Numbered from the stretch's first letter, positions 54,570-64,000 are shown. The stretch: 64,000 nt of DNA from Providencia huaxiensis (GCF_002843235.3 NZ_CP031123.2:1240001-1304000), one strand, 5' to 3'. Translations and numbers: made by a program. The notes: generated by a model not told the origin, from the letters alone.

Positions 54570-57513
54570 GATTAAGATTGGCGCGAATACAACCGAATTC
54601 CTTGAGAAAGCCGGACGTGTTGAGCGTGAATTAAACAAGCAGGAGCGTGATGACCAGCGATTTGCGAAAATGCGCCAAGATGCATTAGACCATATCGCAG
54701 CAAAGGAAAGTGAAAGGCAGAGAAAACGGCAGTCTCAACTCAAGCAGTTTAGTGACGCGTCTGCAGCAGCGCATCAGCAAAAAATTTCAGAGCTTGAAGC
54801 AGAAGCACGCGCCGTTGAAAAAAATCACATAGATGTGAAGCGCATTTTTGAGGAAGAGATGCGTAAAGGAAAGCGGCCCGAATCAAATACTGGACTTGTT
54901 GCACAGTATGATGCGCAAATGGATGCATTGCAAAAGTACAATAAAGGACTTGAAGAAGCCCAAGCAATACGCCAGCGTCTTAACAGAGACTTACAAAACG
55001 GGCTCCTGGTTGGTAAAGAGTATGCGACACTTCAAAATCGAATCGGTGGGATAATTAAAACAACCACAAGAGCCGAAGAAGAGCAAACGCAGGCCAAGCA
55101 GCGTTTTATTAACAAGTTAAAAGAACAAGTGACTCAACAGAACTTGTCTCGCACTGAAATGTTACGTATTCAAGCAGCTCAGCTGGGAGTTTCAAGTTCA
55201 GCTGATGTTTACATTCGCAAACTTGAAAAACAAAACGTAGCGTTAAAAGGTGTAACGATTAGCTCTGGCCAGTATCGCCAAGCAATGCGACAGTTGCCAA
55301 TGCAAATGACCGATATTGTCACTTCTTTGGCTTCCGGCATGCCACCGTGGTTAGTAGCCGTTCAGCAGGGAGGGCAAATTAAAGACTCGTTTGGTGGGTT
55401 TGGTAATTCACTGAAAGCGATCACATCTTTAATTACACCATGGAAAGTGGCCATGTTTGGTGGTGCCGGCGCATTAACGGCATTTGGTGTTGCTGCTTAT
55501 CAAGGGTCTAAAGAGCTCAGCGAGTACAATAAACAGCTTATTTTAACGGGCAACTATGCCGCTAAAACCAAAGGCCAACTTAATGAATTAGCAAGGTCAC
55601 TTTCGGGTGACGGTATCACGCAGTACAAAATGGCTGATGCGCTGGCACAAGTCGTTGGTTCGGGGTCGTTCACTGGCTCACAGGTAGACATGGTTGCTGG
55701 CGTTGCGGCAAAAATGGAAAAGGCCACAGGGCAATCTATCGATGAAACTATCAAGCAATTTCAGCGACTCAAAGATCAGCCGGTTCAAGCTGTTATGGAA
55801 TTGGATAAGTCTCTCCACTTTTTAACAGCAACGCAACTTGAGCAAATAACTACGCTTGAGGAGCAGGGGCGAACATCTGATGCAGCTAAGATTGCGATGG
55901 AATCTTATGCTAATTCAATGAGAGACAGGACGTCTCAAATTGTTGAAAACTTAGGGTATCTAGAATCAGCTTGGAGCTGGGTTGGTGATGCTGCAAAAGA
56001 TGCTATAGATAAAATGCGTAACCTCGGAAGAGATCTATCGGTAGAAGATGAAATTAGCCGATTAGAAGATTACATAACGAGATTCGATAATTCAATTTAT
56101 ACGTTTGGAATGGATGAAAGAAAGCAAAGGCTGGCAGCGTTAAAAGAAACAAAATTCCAAAATGATATTAAAGCAGCGCGGGAAAAAGCTGATAGAAATG
56201 AAGAAGAGAGAAAGAAAAGAACATTTAATGCAGACCAAAAATTAAAAAGAGATTACGAAAAAGCAGAGGAAAAGCATCAAAGAAGACTTAATGAAATAAA
56301 GAATTCTGGAGGTTCAAAAAACGTAATTGATGAAGCGATAAAGCGAGAGGAGATAAGATATAAGAAGGAGTTAGCTAGAGAAACTCCAAAAAAACCGAAA
56401 GGTAAGGCGTTTCGTCCTGATATGGGAACGCGGAACGATGAATCGGCACAAGCTGAAGTCACATCTCTTCAAGCTCAGTTAAAGCTACTTGAACAGCATT
56501 CCTCAACCACTGACTTTATTAGTCAGCAGCGTAAAAATTTACAGCTAGAACAAGCCAAATTTGATGTTTTAGAGGAGGCAAGCAAAACTCGTAAATTATC
56601 CCTTGATGAACAATCTTTATTAAAAAATAAAGAAAGTATTTTAGCAAATAAGATGAAATTAGCTGATTTGGGCGACCAAATTTCCAAGCAAGAACATCTT
56701 AATAAATTGCAAGATCAGGCTGATAAATACGTCAAACAGCAAGAAGCACGGCAAAAAGCCATTGCGGATTCGCTGGGCAAGTCGTCTTTAGAGCTTCAGC
56801 GGGCACTCGAAATAGAGCAATTACGTTCAACCTATGGCAATACCCCACAGTGGGAAAAAGTTGAAGGCGCAAAATTATCGACCTTTGCCCAAGAAGATGC
56901 CGCTAAACAAGATTGGGCGGCTGGCATGAAAACAGTCTGGGGTGACTATCGTGACGCCGCTTTAGATGCTAATGCGCAAATTCAAAGCGTTACATCAGCG
57001 ACATTAAATGGATTTAGCTCCACACTGTCTAGCGTGCTAGTGGATGGACAAGCCAACTTTAAAGACTTCACTAAATCAATTTTGAAAATGCTAGCGGAAA
57101 TTGCTATCAAAATGAGTATTGTTAAAGGATTGGAAGCCTTTGGCTTTGGTGGTGTGACCGCTAATGCAAAAGGGGGTGTATACAACTCTCCTGGTCTTAG
57201 TGCGTACAGTGGACAAATTGTATCGAAGCCAACTTTATTCCCGTTTGCTCGTGGCGCTGGATTAATGGGTGAAGCAGGACCAGAGGCGATATTACCTTTA
57301 CGCCGAGGAATTGATGGGAAATTGGGGGTTGTAGCTGCAAGCGGTCCAACGGGCGGTGAGGTTAATCAAACTTTCCAAATTAATATTCAAAATGATGCTA
57401 GCAACGGTGAAATTGGGCCGAATGCAGTTAAACAAATTTTGAATTTAGTGGAGCAAAAAACCAAGCAAGTTATGATAAAAGAACGCCGTGATGGTGGTTC
57501 GTTTCAAGCGTAA
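54544..57513 (+). CDS. Tail tape measure protein H
   Basis: 989 residues. Coiled-coil-rich N-terminal half (about 20-230), a conserved lambda-type segment QLPMQMTDIVTSLASGMPPW (near 252), a hydrophobic stretch (about 300-330) and the C-terminal lambda tail domain (about 830-989). It sets tail length. The region at about residues 500-650 is strikingly Lys/Glu-rich and AT-rich compared with the flanks, suggesting a swapped segment. GGAGGGG precedes ATG 54544. Confidence 0.92.
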   Translation: MSNQIADLEIKIGANTTEFLEKAGRVERELNKQERDDQRFAKMRQDALDHIAAKESERQRKRQSQLKQFSDASAAAHQQKISELEAEARAVEKNHIDVKRIFEEEMRKGKRPESNTGLVAQYDAQMDALQKYNKGLEEAQAIRQRLNRDLQNGLLVGKEYATLQNRIGGIIKTTTRAEEEQTQAKQRFINKLKEQVTQQNLSRTEMLRIQAAQLGVSSSADVYIRKLEKQNVALKGVTISSGQYRQAMRQLPMQMTDIVTSLASGMPPWLVAVQQGGQIKDSFGGFGNSLKAITSLITPWKVAMFGGAGALTAFGVAAYQGSKELSEYNKQLILTGNYAAKTKGQLNELARSLSGDGITQYKMADALAQVVGSGSFTGSQVDMVAGVAAKMEKATGQSIDETIKQFQRLKDQPVQAVMELDKSLHFLTATQLEQITTLEEQGRTSDAAKIAMESYANSMRDRTSQIVENLGYLESAWSWVGDAAKDAIDKMRNLGRDLSVEDEISRLEDYITRFDNSIYTFGMDERKQRLAALKETKFQNDIKAAREKADRNEEERKKRTFNADQKLKRDYEKAEEKHQRRLNEIKNSGGSKNVIDEAIKREEIRYKKELARETPKKPKGKAFRPDMGTRNDESAQAEVTSLQAQLKLLEQHSSTTDFISQQRKNLQLEQAKFDVLEEASKTRKLSLDEQSLLKNKESILANKMKLADLGDQISKQEHLNKLQDQADKYVKQQEARQKAIADSLGKSSLELQRALEIEQLRSTYGNTPQWEKVEGAKLSTFAQEDAAKQDWAAGMKTVWGDYRDAALDANAQIQSVTSATLNGFSSTLSSVLVDGQANFKDFTKSILKMLAEIAIKMSIVKGLEAFGFGGVTANAKGGVYNSPGLSAYSGQIVSKPTLFPFARGAGLMGEAGPEAILPLRRGIDGKLGVVAASGPTGGEVNQTFQINIQNDASNGEIGPNAVKQILNLVEQKTKQVMIKERRDGGSFQA

Positions 57514-57557
57514 CATAATATGAAGCCCTCTGTTGAGGGCTGAATAATGGAGGGTTA

Positions 57558-57887
57558 ATGGAAACATTTAACTGGCCTATTAAACCGGGGATGGGAACAG
57601 AATCCTCCCCCCGAGTGAGATCTGTTAGTTTTGGTGATGGGTATGAACAACGTAAACCTGATGGGCTAAACTCACAGCTTGAAAAATTCAATGTGAACCT
57701 ATCTCTTACGCCAGAAAAGGCTAATCAGGCGTTAGATTTTTTAAAGCGCCATGGAGGGGTAAAATCATTTTTATTTCAACCGACTAAAAGCCAGCCAGCG
57801 GTTGTTGTCGTTTGTAGAAAATGGTCTTCAGACAGCGGCAACATCCGCAAAACAATAAGTGCCGAATTTGAAGAAGTGGTTCTGTGA
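57558..57887 (+). CDS. Minor tail protein M
   Basis: 109 residues of the gpM family (FNWPIKPGMGTESSPRVRSV; FGDGYEQRKPDGLN; FLKRHGGVKSFLFQP). Part of the tail-tip complex with L, K, I and J. In lambda M is followed directly by L; here two accessory genes intervene. Confidence 0.9.
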   Translation: METFNWPIKPGMGTESSPRVRSVSFGDGYEQRKPDGLNSQLEKFNVNLSLTPEKANQALDFLKRHGGVKSFLFQPTKSQPAVVVVCRKWSSDSGNIRKTISAEFEEVVL

Positions 57888-57963
57888 TCAGTTCATAAGT
57901 TTTAATTAAAGCGTCATCTCGGCTATCATTGGTCAATTGATAAGAGGCAAAAAAGGGGCTTTG

Positions 57964-58833
57964 ATGAAAAAACTAGTGTTGGGGTTACTGCTTTGTTCGC
58001 CTGTATTTGGAGCTTCGGCGGAATGGGAATACCAGAGCGACACTGACCAAATGCGAGGGACGACTTCTTATTTGGGCACAATGGTAATTAAGCCAATAAG
58101 TAATAGTTCCGCTGGTGATTTAACTATGATCGTTGCTAGTGATAATAATAAAACATCTACTGGCATAGGAATGTACCTTCTAAATGAGCATTTTGATTGT
58201 GATAATGTAAGGCTGTGCAAAATCGCAGTGAAATTTAATAAAGGAAAGGTACTGGATAATTACATCAGGCTCAGCAAAGATCATTCTATAGCTCACTTTG
58301 TCGATGGCATGGAGTTAATTGAAACCCTTAGAATGGTTGATTCAGTCTTTATTGAGGTACCTGTTAGTGGTAAAGGATTAGTTCAATATAAATTTAATCC
58401 AGCAGGCATGAAGTGGAGCGGTATAGTAGAAGAGGGGGAGTACATCACATCAATAGGTGATGTTGATTTTATCAAATCTGTAATTGAGCCATCTAACGAT
58501 ACCTATGTGAATGATAGGGGGCACAAGTGTAATCTAATTAAGAATTTTAAATTCGGCACAAATAATAAGTTTGTCGGTGACGCCTCTATTTGCTTTGCCA
58601 GCCAAAAACCAATTTATATTGAGATAGATAATATTATTGCCAAAAGAAATGACCTGATCCGAGAAATTAATAAAGCTCGTAAAGATGACGAAGAACTAAA
58701 TGGTGATGTAAGGGTGTGGTTAAATTCAGATGACAGTAAATATTTATCATCAGTTTTCATGAGTAAAAGTAAACTGAAAGGATATCAAATACACATGTCC
58801 TACAAGCCAAATGCAAACGCTTTTATAGAATAA
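57964..58833 (+). CDS. Secreted accessory protein, 289 residues
   Basis: Signal peptide KKLVLGLLLCSPVFGASA with likely cleavage after ASA (near 18). The mature part is unrecognised and contains a few Cys pairs (CDNVRLC near 72; CNLI...CFA near 190-210). AT-rich relative to the neighbouring tail genes. Inserted between M and L, so a moron possibly exported by the lysogen. ATG 57964 follows GGGG; the upstream in-frame ATG 57937 would spoil the signal peptide. Confidence 0.68.
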   Translation: MKKLVLGLLLCSPVFGASAEWEYQSDTDQMRGTTSYLGTMVIKPISNSSAGDLTMIVASDNNKTSTGIGMYLLNEHFDCDNVRLCKIAVKFNKGKVLDNYIRLSKDHSIAHFVDGMELIETLRMVDSVFIEVPVSGKGLVQYKFNPAGMKWSGIVEEGEYITSIGDVDFIKSVIEPSNDTYVNDRGHKCNLIKNFKFGTNNKFVGDASICFASQKPIYIEIDNIIAKRNDLIREINKARKDDEELNGDVRVWLNSDDSKYLSSVFMSKSKLKGYQIHMSYKPNANAFIE

Positions 58834-58859
58834 CCCGGTATAAATATTTCATTGGTGAT

Positions 58860-58878
58860 AGCCATCCTCGGGTGGTTT
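58860..58878 (+). terminator. Weak terminator-like hairpin after the secreted protein
   Basis: CCATC-CTCG-GGTGG (one G-U pair) followed by TTTAA. It closely resembles the stronger hairpin at 59191-59211, so the two may be duplicates flanking the 79-residue gene. Confidence 0.45.
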
Positions 58879-58930
58879 AATAGGGTAATATATGATCTGT
58901 TTAGCAATCTAATTTTATTGGGGTTCTAAA

Positions 58931-59170
58931 GTGAAATCATATAAATACATTATCGGTTTTGCGGTTGGCTTTCTATTACTATATTTAGCGATACCTAGTA
59001 CTAATGAGTCACCAAAAGATAAAGAGAAAAGTAAGGACAGAGATGTAATAAAACTTTGTTGGAAAGATTATGAGAAAAAATCTCTTTCACCAGAGACTAA
59101 GCAATTCGTTGCTTCCGTGTGTGAAAAGAAAGAGGATGATTTTCAAAAAAAATATGGTGTAAAACCATAA
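58931..59170 (+). CDS. Membrane-anchored accessory protein, 79 residues
   Basis: GTG start behind TTGGGG. One N-terminal membrane helix (about 6-22, IIGFAVGFLLLYLAI), then a Lys-rich periplasmic region with two Cys (about 43 and 64). Unrecognised. Flanked by two similar hairpins, it looks like a separate inserted unit. Confidence 0.62.
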   Translation: MKSYKYIIGFAVGFLLLYLAIPSTNESPKDKEKSKDRDVIKLCWKDYEKKSLSPETKQFVASVCEKKEDDFQKKYGVKP

Positions 59171-59190
59171 TGTTACATCTTTCAAAACAG

Positions 59191-59211
59191 CCACCTTCGG
59201 GTGGTTTTTTT
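59191..59211 (+). terminator. Terminator before gene L
   Basis: CCACC (59191-59195), TTCG tetraloop, GGTGG (59200-59204), then T7. A standard intrinsic terminator closing the accessory insertion. Confidence 0.85.
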
Positions 59212-59224
59212 ATGGGTAAAATAA

Positions 59225-59923
59225 ATGCAAAACATCCCACCAGAATTGCTGATCGCGACAACAAAACTTGAAGCAGAAGCAGAAATTATACTCTATGAAA
59301 TAGACCTAACAAATATAGGTGGAATTCGGTATCGATTCCACAACGGTACCAATGAATCATCAGGACCGGTTATTTGGCAAGGCCAAGAATATGAACCTTA
59401 CCCAATCATGGGGGATGGGTTTGATTTAAATGGCAAGGGTCCATCGACACGCCCAACTATTTCATTGTCTAATTTGTTCGGCCTAATTTTTGGTATAGCT
59501 AGTCGCCTAAACTCAGGTTTAGGGGGGATTGTTATTCGCCGTAAAACAACAGCACAATTCCTCGATGCAGCGAATTTTGCTGGTGGTAATGACAATGCAG
59601 ATCCAACGCAAGAGCAAGTTAGTCGCTGGGTGATTGAGCAACTAACCAGCCTTAATGCGGAAACAGCGACATGGGAACTTGCCGCCCCAACGGAAACAGA
59701 TGGCGCCACTTTTCCAGCTCGAGTCATCCTTTCTGATGTATGTAATTTTGGCTATCGCTCTGAAGAGTGCGGCTATAAAGGTGCACCGGTTGCTGATGAG
59801 CTCGGCAACCCAACTCAAGACCCCAGTAAAGATAAATGCGGTAAGCGCTTATCTGATTGTAAATTAAGGAATAACGCACACCGAATAGGCTGCTTCCTCT
59901 CTTCGTCTCGCCTCAGTCAATAA
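59225..59923 (+). CDS. Minor tail protein L (Fe-S cluster type)
   Basis: 232 residues of the gpL family with the four C-terminal cysteines (VCNFGYRSEECGYKG and DKCGKRLSDCKLRN) that in lambda bind an iron-sulfur cluster. Tail-tip component. Starts after the accessory gene terminator. Confidence 0.91.
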   Translation: MQNIPPELLIATTKLEAEAEIILYEIDLTNIGGIRYRFHNGTNESSGPVIWQGQEYEPYPIMGDGFDLNGKGPSTRPTISLSNLFGLIFGIASRLNSGLGGIVIRRKTTAQFLDAANFAGGNDNADPTQEQVSRWVIEQLTSLNAETATWELAAPTETDGATFPARVILSDVCNFGYRSEECGYKGAPVADELGNPTQDPSKDKCGKRLSDCKLRNNAHRIGCFLSSSRLSQ

Positions 59924-59931
59924 GGATCGCC

Positions 59932-60660
59932 ATGTTAGAACAAACTATTTTGGAACATGCAAAACGCATGGCGCCACAGGAATCGTGTGGCCTTGTGATT
60001 ATTCAAGACGGTACCGAGATTTATATTCCTTGTGAAAACCAACATATCGACCCTGAAAATCATTTTTCAATTGCGGCTGAAGACTACATTCAAGCCAGCC
60101 AAATAGGTGAAGTCATCGCGATTGTTCACAGTCACCCCGGCGGCAATCCCTATTTAAGTTCAGCAGATAGAGCGCACCAGTTAAAAACAAACCTCCCCTG
60201 GTGGTTGGTTTGCGATGAAAAAATTATCAAATTTGAGTGTGTGCCAAAGTTATTAGGCCGTGAGTTTATTCATGGCTCTACAGATTGTTATGGCCTATTC
60301 CGTGACGCTTACCATTTAGCCGGTTGCTCATTGCCAGACTTTGACCGTGAAGACAATTGGTGGCGGAAAGGGAAGGAGCTCTATTTAGATAACTTAGCGG
60401 AAAATGGCTTTAAGCAAGTCAAAAGAGATATCCAGCCCGGCGATATTATTTTGTGTTGCTATGCCAGTTCCCGCGCAAATCATGCCGCAATCTACTTGGG
60501 CGACCAAACTATTTTGCATCACGTTCCTAATCAATTGAGTAAGCGAGAGGTTTATAACGAAAGATGGCAACGAATGACTCACTCGATTTGGCGCTACCGC
60601 GACTGGCAACCATCCGCTTTTATGGGGATCTGCAACGATTTGGCCGTCGATTCGATTTAA
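59932..60660 (+). CDS. Tail assembly protein K (MPN plus NlpC/P60)
   Basis: 242 residues: a JAB/MPN metalloprotease-like domain (ESCGLV near 17; HSHPGGNPYLSSAD near 64) and an NlpC/P60 peptidase-like domain (catalytic Cys in GSTDCYGLFRDAY near 120; His in NHAAIYLG near 183). It probably opens peptidoglycan during infection or assembles the tip. Overlaps gene I by 97 bases. Confidence 0.92.
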   Translation: MLEQTILEHAKRMAPQESCGLVIIQDGTEIYIPCENQHIDPENHFSIAAEDYIQASQIGEVIAIVHSHPGGNPYLSSADRAHQLKTNLPWWLVCDEKIIKFECVPKLLGREFIHGSTDCYGLFRDAYHLAGCSLPDFDREDNWWRKGKELYLDNLAENGFKQVKRDIQPGDIILCCYASSRANHAAIYLGDQTILHHVPNQLSKREVYNERWQRMTHSIWRYRDWQPSAFMGICNDLAVDSI

Positions 60661-61220
60661 ATATTAAAACCGCAGCTGAAGGGCTTCATGCCTTATTTCT
60701 TCAAATTCCCAATCTAAAACAACAATTCCGTGATGGCTGGTACCAAATTCGCATTAGCGGATCCGATGTTGACCCCAGCGAATTACATCAGCGTGTCCAT
60801 GAACCTCTGATGGCAAATGCGGTAATTCACATCGTTCCGCGTATCGAGGGTGCAAAAACAGGGGGGGCATTTCAATTTATTGCCGGCGCAGCCGTTTTGG
60901 CGATCGGGTGGTGGAACCCTGCAGGCTGGAGTTTTGGCGCGTCGATGATGCTGGCAGGTGGTGCAATGATGATTGGTGGGGTCGCGCAAATGTTAACGCC
61001 GATACCTAAGCCTGCCAATTTGTCGCGTTCTGAAGAAGAAAAAGGGAACACGTACTTCAGCAATCTCGAAAACGCAGTGGCGCAGGGGATGGCGGTACCG
61101 GTTGCTTATGGTGAAATTATGTGCGGCTCAAGGGTGATTTCACAAGCAATTGAAATCATGGATGACGGTGACGCAAAAGATATTGATGTGGGTAAACACG
61201 GTGGTAGTGGGGAGACGTAA
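60564..61220 (+). CDS. Tail assembly protein I
   Basis: 218 residues of the gpI family: ubiquitin-like N-terminal part (ATIRFYGDLQRFGRRFDLNI), then Gly/Ala-rich hydrophobic helices (about 105-145) and MAVPVAYGEIMCGSRVISQA near 178. Begins inside gene K, as in lambda. Two bases separate its stop from the J start. Confidence 0.9.
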   Translation: MATNDSLDLALPRLATIRFYGDLQRFGRRFDLNIKTAAEGLHALFLQIPNLKQQFRDGWYQIRISGSDVDPSELHQRVHEPLMANAVIHIVPRIEGAKTGGAFQFIAGAAVLAIGWWNPAGWSFGASMMLAGGAMMIGGVAQMLTPIPKPANLSRSEEEKGNTYFSNLENAVAQGMAVPVAYGEIMCGSRVISQAIEIMDDGDAKDIDVGKHGGSGET

Positions 61221-61222
61221 TC

Positions 61223-64000
61223 ATGGGTAAAGGCGGCGGTAAACAACATACTCCTTATGAGGCGCCAAACGATTTAACATCACGGCAGAAATTATCAATT
61301 ATTGATTTAGTGAGTGAGGGTCCAATTGAGGGACCAGTTGGTGATTTAAAGGGGGTTTATCTTAATAATACTCCCGTTATTGACTCCTCTGGTAACAGCA
61401 ATGTAAACGGCATGACCGCTCAGTGGGTGTCAGGCACTTTAGAGCAACCAGCCTTAGAGGGGTTTTCATCATCATCAAGCGAAACTCCTGTCAGTATTGA
61501 AATCAAAAAAAGCACACCTGTAACTCGCACAATAACTTCACGAAATATTGACCGCTTACGGTTAACGTTTGGCACCCAAGCGTTGGTTGAAGTGAAAGAT
61601 AATGGGGATCGTGTTGGCACATCAGTTGAGTTACAAATTCAGGTACAACGTAATGGTTCGTGGGTAACTGAAAAAAATATCACTATTCGTGGTAAAAGGA
61701 GTAATTCCCCATACCTAATGGCTGTGATTATCGATAAGTTGCCACCGCCACCTTTTAGCATTCGCATGGTTCGTCTAACGCCAGATAGCAACAGCGATAA
61801 ATTACAAAATAATACTATTTGGTCAAGTTACACCGAAATTACCGATATTAATCAAACCTATCCAGGCTCAGCAGTCGCGGGTCTAACGTTTGAAAGTGAA
61901 CAGTTTGGTAATCAATATCCTACACGTAACTATTTAGTTCGGGGGCTGATTGTTCAAGTGCCGAACAATTATAATCCTGAAACTCGCGTATACAGTGGCA
62001 TTTGGGATGGAACGTTTAAGCCTGCGTATACCAATAATCCTGCGTGGGTGCTGTATAGCTTATTAACAACGAAGCGATTTGGGCTAGGTAAAAGACTGAA
62101 AATAGCTGAGGTTGATAAGTTTGCGCTTTACGTTATTGGTCAATATTGCGATCAACTGGTACCTGATGGCTTCGGTAATAAAGAGCCTCGAGTCACCTGC
62201 AATGCTTATATTACTGATATTCGCAAAGCTTATGATTACTTCAGTGACCTGTGCTCAATAATGCGCATCATGCCTGTGTGGAATGGGCTGCAAATGACAT
62301 TTGTTCAAGACCGCCCTAGTGATGTCGTTTGGCCTTACACAAATGCAAACGTGGTTAATGGTCGTTTCCACTACAGCTTTAGCCCATTAAAGGCTCGTCA
62401 TACCGTTATTGAAGTACGCTTTATTGATCCGCAAAACGGCTGGAAAACCAGTGTTGAGCAAGTCTCTGATGATGCATTGGTTGCTCAGTTTGGTCTTAAC
62501 GTGCTTCGAGTTGATGCATTTGGCTGCACAAGCCGTGGACAAGCTCGGCGTTATGGTCTGTGGATATTATTGACAGAAAAATTAGAGACCCAAACTGTTG
62601 AGTTTGAAGTAGGCGCGGAAGGGCTACGCCATACTCCCGGTGACATTATCGAAATTATGGATAATGACTGGGTGGGTGGCGAGGACCCTATTGGCGGTAG
62701 GCTCATTGCCATCGATGCCACTCAAAAGATTTTAACGCTTGATAGAGAAGTCACAAAACCTAAATCTGGTACCGCTTTTATTTCGTTAATGAATGCCACT
62801 GGCCGTTATGAGCACGTAAAAGTGACAGGGTACTTAGGCAACAATCAAATTAAAGTTGAATCGGTACCAAAAGGTGTCGCCACAAAATCGGTATGGGGTA
62901 TTAACCAGCCCGATTTGGCTCGTCGTTTATTTAGGGCGATTACGATTTCTGATAAGGGTGATGGCACTTACGGTGTTATTGCAGTTCAGCATGTTCCCGA
63001 AAAAGAGGCCATGGTTGACCAGGGGGTGAAATTTGAACCGTTGCCTGACACGCCATTGGGCGGCTACATTCCTCCAGTTGAAAACCTCTCTGTTGAAGTC
63101 AGTGCAGATAGTGACAACTGGCAAGTGGAAGCCAACTGGACAACCGCAACGGCGGTTCGAGGTGTTGATTTTGTCCTCAAACTAACTCAAGCGGGGCGTA
63201 TTGTTGGTACCGCGAAAACCCAAGAAAACCGTTATCGCATTGGTAATTTACCGCAAGGGAATTACCTGCTCTCTGTCGCACCACAAAATAAAGATGGGCA
63301 AAAGGGCGAACAAGCCTCGGTCTCATTTGATATTAACCCACCGCCACCGCCGTCTTACATCGATGTTGAGCCGGGCTTTTTCAGTTTAGGGATTATTCCT
63401 CATGTGGGAGGGCAAAATGCGCTGCGCCTGCAGTATGAGTTTTGGTTTTCCGAAAAACAGATTGCGAATATCAATGAAGTTGAGTTGCTAGCTGAATACC
63501 TTGGTAATGGCACGATGTGGGTTATTCAGGGGAGAAAGCTTAAAGCTGGCCAGACATATTTTATTTATGTCAGAACCGTGAACCCAGTAGGAAAATCGCA
63601 GTTTGTTGAAGCCAATGGTAAGCCAGAGGATCGGGCTGATGAAATATTGGAGGTTGTCGGCGATAAATTCCTCAGCACTGAAGCTGGCCAGCAAATGCAA
63701 GAGCAAATCGACTTCAATCAAGGAAATGTTCAACTGCAACTTGAGCAAGCGGCTGAAGCGACACTTAACAACACAATGATGTTAAATCAAGTTTCATGGC
63801 GTTTATTCGAAGAAGAGGGCACGCGTAAATCTGAAATATTCCGACTTGAACAAGTGAGAGTATCAGACCAGGAGGCGCTAGCACGCTGGCAGCAGCAAGT
63901 TAAAACAGACTACGAGCAAACCTCATCCGCAGTTCTAAAAGTGGAAGAATCTATTTCAACACTTGAAGAATCGACAGCTAAAGACATCTCACAAGTGAAA
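61223..64000 (+). CDS. Host-specificity protein J (central tail fibre), cut by window end
   Basis: 926 codons are visible with no stop; the C-terminus lies beyond the window. GGGKQHTPYEAPNDLTSRQK at the start and the SEGPIEGP and YGLWILLTEKLETQTVEF segments are typical of lambda gpJ. Fibronectin type III-like repeats follow (from about 625), then a coiled-coil region (from about 820). The missing tip should carry receptor specificity. Confidence 0.93.
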   Translation, partial: MGKGGGKQHTPYEAPNDLTSRQKLSIIDLVSEGPIEGPVGDLKGVYLNNTPVIDSSGNSNVNGMTAQWVSGTLEQPALEGFSSSSSETPVSIEIKKSTPVTRTITSRNIDRLRLTFGTQALVEVKDNGDRVGTSVELQIQVQRNGSWVTEKNITIRGKRSNSPYLMAVIIDKLPPPPFSIRMVRLTPDSNSDKLQNNTIWSSYTEITDINQTYPGSAVAGLTFESEQFGNQYPTRNYLVRGLIVQVPNNYNPETRVYSGIWDGTFKPAYTNNPAWVLYSLLTTKRFGLGKRLKIAEVDKFALYVIGQYCDQLVPDGFGNKEPRVTCNAYITDIRKAYDYFSDLCSIMRIMPVWNGLQMTFVQDRPSDVVWPYTNANVVNGRFHYSFSPLKARHTVIEVRFIDPQNGWKTSVEQVSDDALVAQFGLNVLRVDAFGCTSRGQARRYGLWILLTEKLETQTVEFEVGAEGLRHTPGDIIEIMDNDWVGGEDPIGGRLIAIDATQKILTLDREVTKPKSGTAFISLMNATGRYEHVKVTGYLGNNQIKVESVPKGVATKSVWGINQPDLARRLFRAITISDKGDGTYGVIAVQHVPEKEAMVDQGVKFEPLPDTPLGGYIPPVENLSVEVSADSDNWQVEANWTTATAVRGVDFVLKLTQAGRIVGTAKTQENRYRIGNLPQGNYLLSVAPQNKDGQKGEQASVSFDINPPPPPSYIDVEPGFFSLGIIPHVGGQNALRLQYEFWFSEKQIANINEVELLAEYLGNGTMWVIQGRKLKAGQTYFIYVRTVNPVGKSQFVEANGKPEDRADEILEVVGDKFLSTEAGQQMQEQIDFNQGNVQLQLEQAAEATLNNTMMLNQVSWRLFEEEGTRKSEIFRLEQVRVSDQEALARWQQQVKTDYEQTSSAVLKVEESISTLEESTAKDISQVK

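Overview
The window is a stretch of enterobacterial (Morganellaceae-like) chromosome carrying a large lambda-type prophage that is still open at the right edge. The housekeeping proteins (Prs, HemA, PrfA, KdsA, GhrA) are very close to their Escherichia coli counterparts, while the DNA is visibly AT-richer and the gene order differs. A Providencia-like host is my best guess; this is an inference, not a measured identity.

Chromosomal part, about 1-26,100. It starts with the tail of ychH, then prs-ispE-lolB (minus strand) lying divergent to hemA-prfA-prmC-sirB1-kdsA-yhcC (plus strand). The sirB2 gene usual in E. coli is absent, and dauA sits downstream of yhcC and a Sel1-repeat gene. Next is a minus-strand envelope/phospholipid-type cluster related to E. 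coli ynbA-ynbC-ynbD, without ynbB and with an extra small membrane gene at its end. From 17,040 to 24,189 lies a complete trans-4-hydroxy-L-proline catabolic locus: a PAS-AraC regulator divergent from an epimerase, an FAD oxidase, a DapA-like deaminase, an aldehyde dehydrogenase and an AGCS symporter. A tRNA-Ser(GGA) gene, ghrA and a 3'-truncated ycdY follow.

Prophage part, about 26,100 to beyond 64,000. ycdY stops matching its family exactly where the prophage begins, so the attachment site probably lies inside that gene. The integrase gene is split by an IS3-family element, so the prophage is probably unable to excise by itself. Leftward (minus-strand) early genes include xis, an ASCH-like protein, an RdgC-like protein and a phage-encoded CsrA. 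Then come a CI repressor with mirrored pL/pR operator regions, Cro, a YmfL-like regulator, replication, Dam methylase, Lar-like, RusA and DUF968 nuclease genes, and a DUF1133 antiterminator. A late promoter plus terminator follow it directly. Two antisense accessory genes lie in the late leader, then a five-gene lysis cassette, a lambda-like cos region, and head and tail genes in lambda order (TerS, TerL, gpW-like, portal, protease-capsid fusion, decoration, FII-like, Z, U, V, G/T, H, M, L, K, I, J). Accessory genes are inserted between V and G (a Rha-type regulator behind a structured leader) and between M and L (two secreted or membrane proteins).

The most interesting signals are: (i) a phage CsrA-family protein together with a recurring TGTGTGGAGT translation leader in front of its own gene and several other early genes, (ii) a nested-helix leader upstream of the Rha gene, (iii) the cosN/cosB-like repeats, (iv) an in-frame amber codon dividing a late-region zinc-ribbon ORF, and (v) the IS-inactivated integrase.
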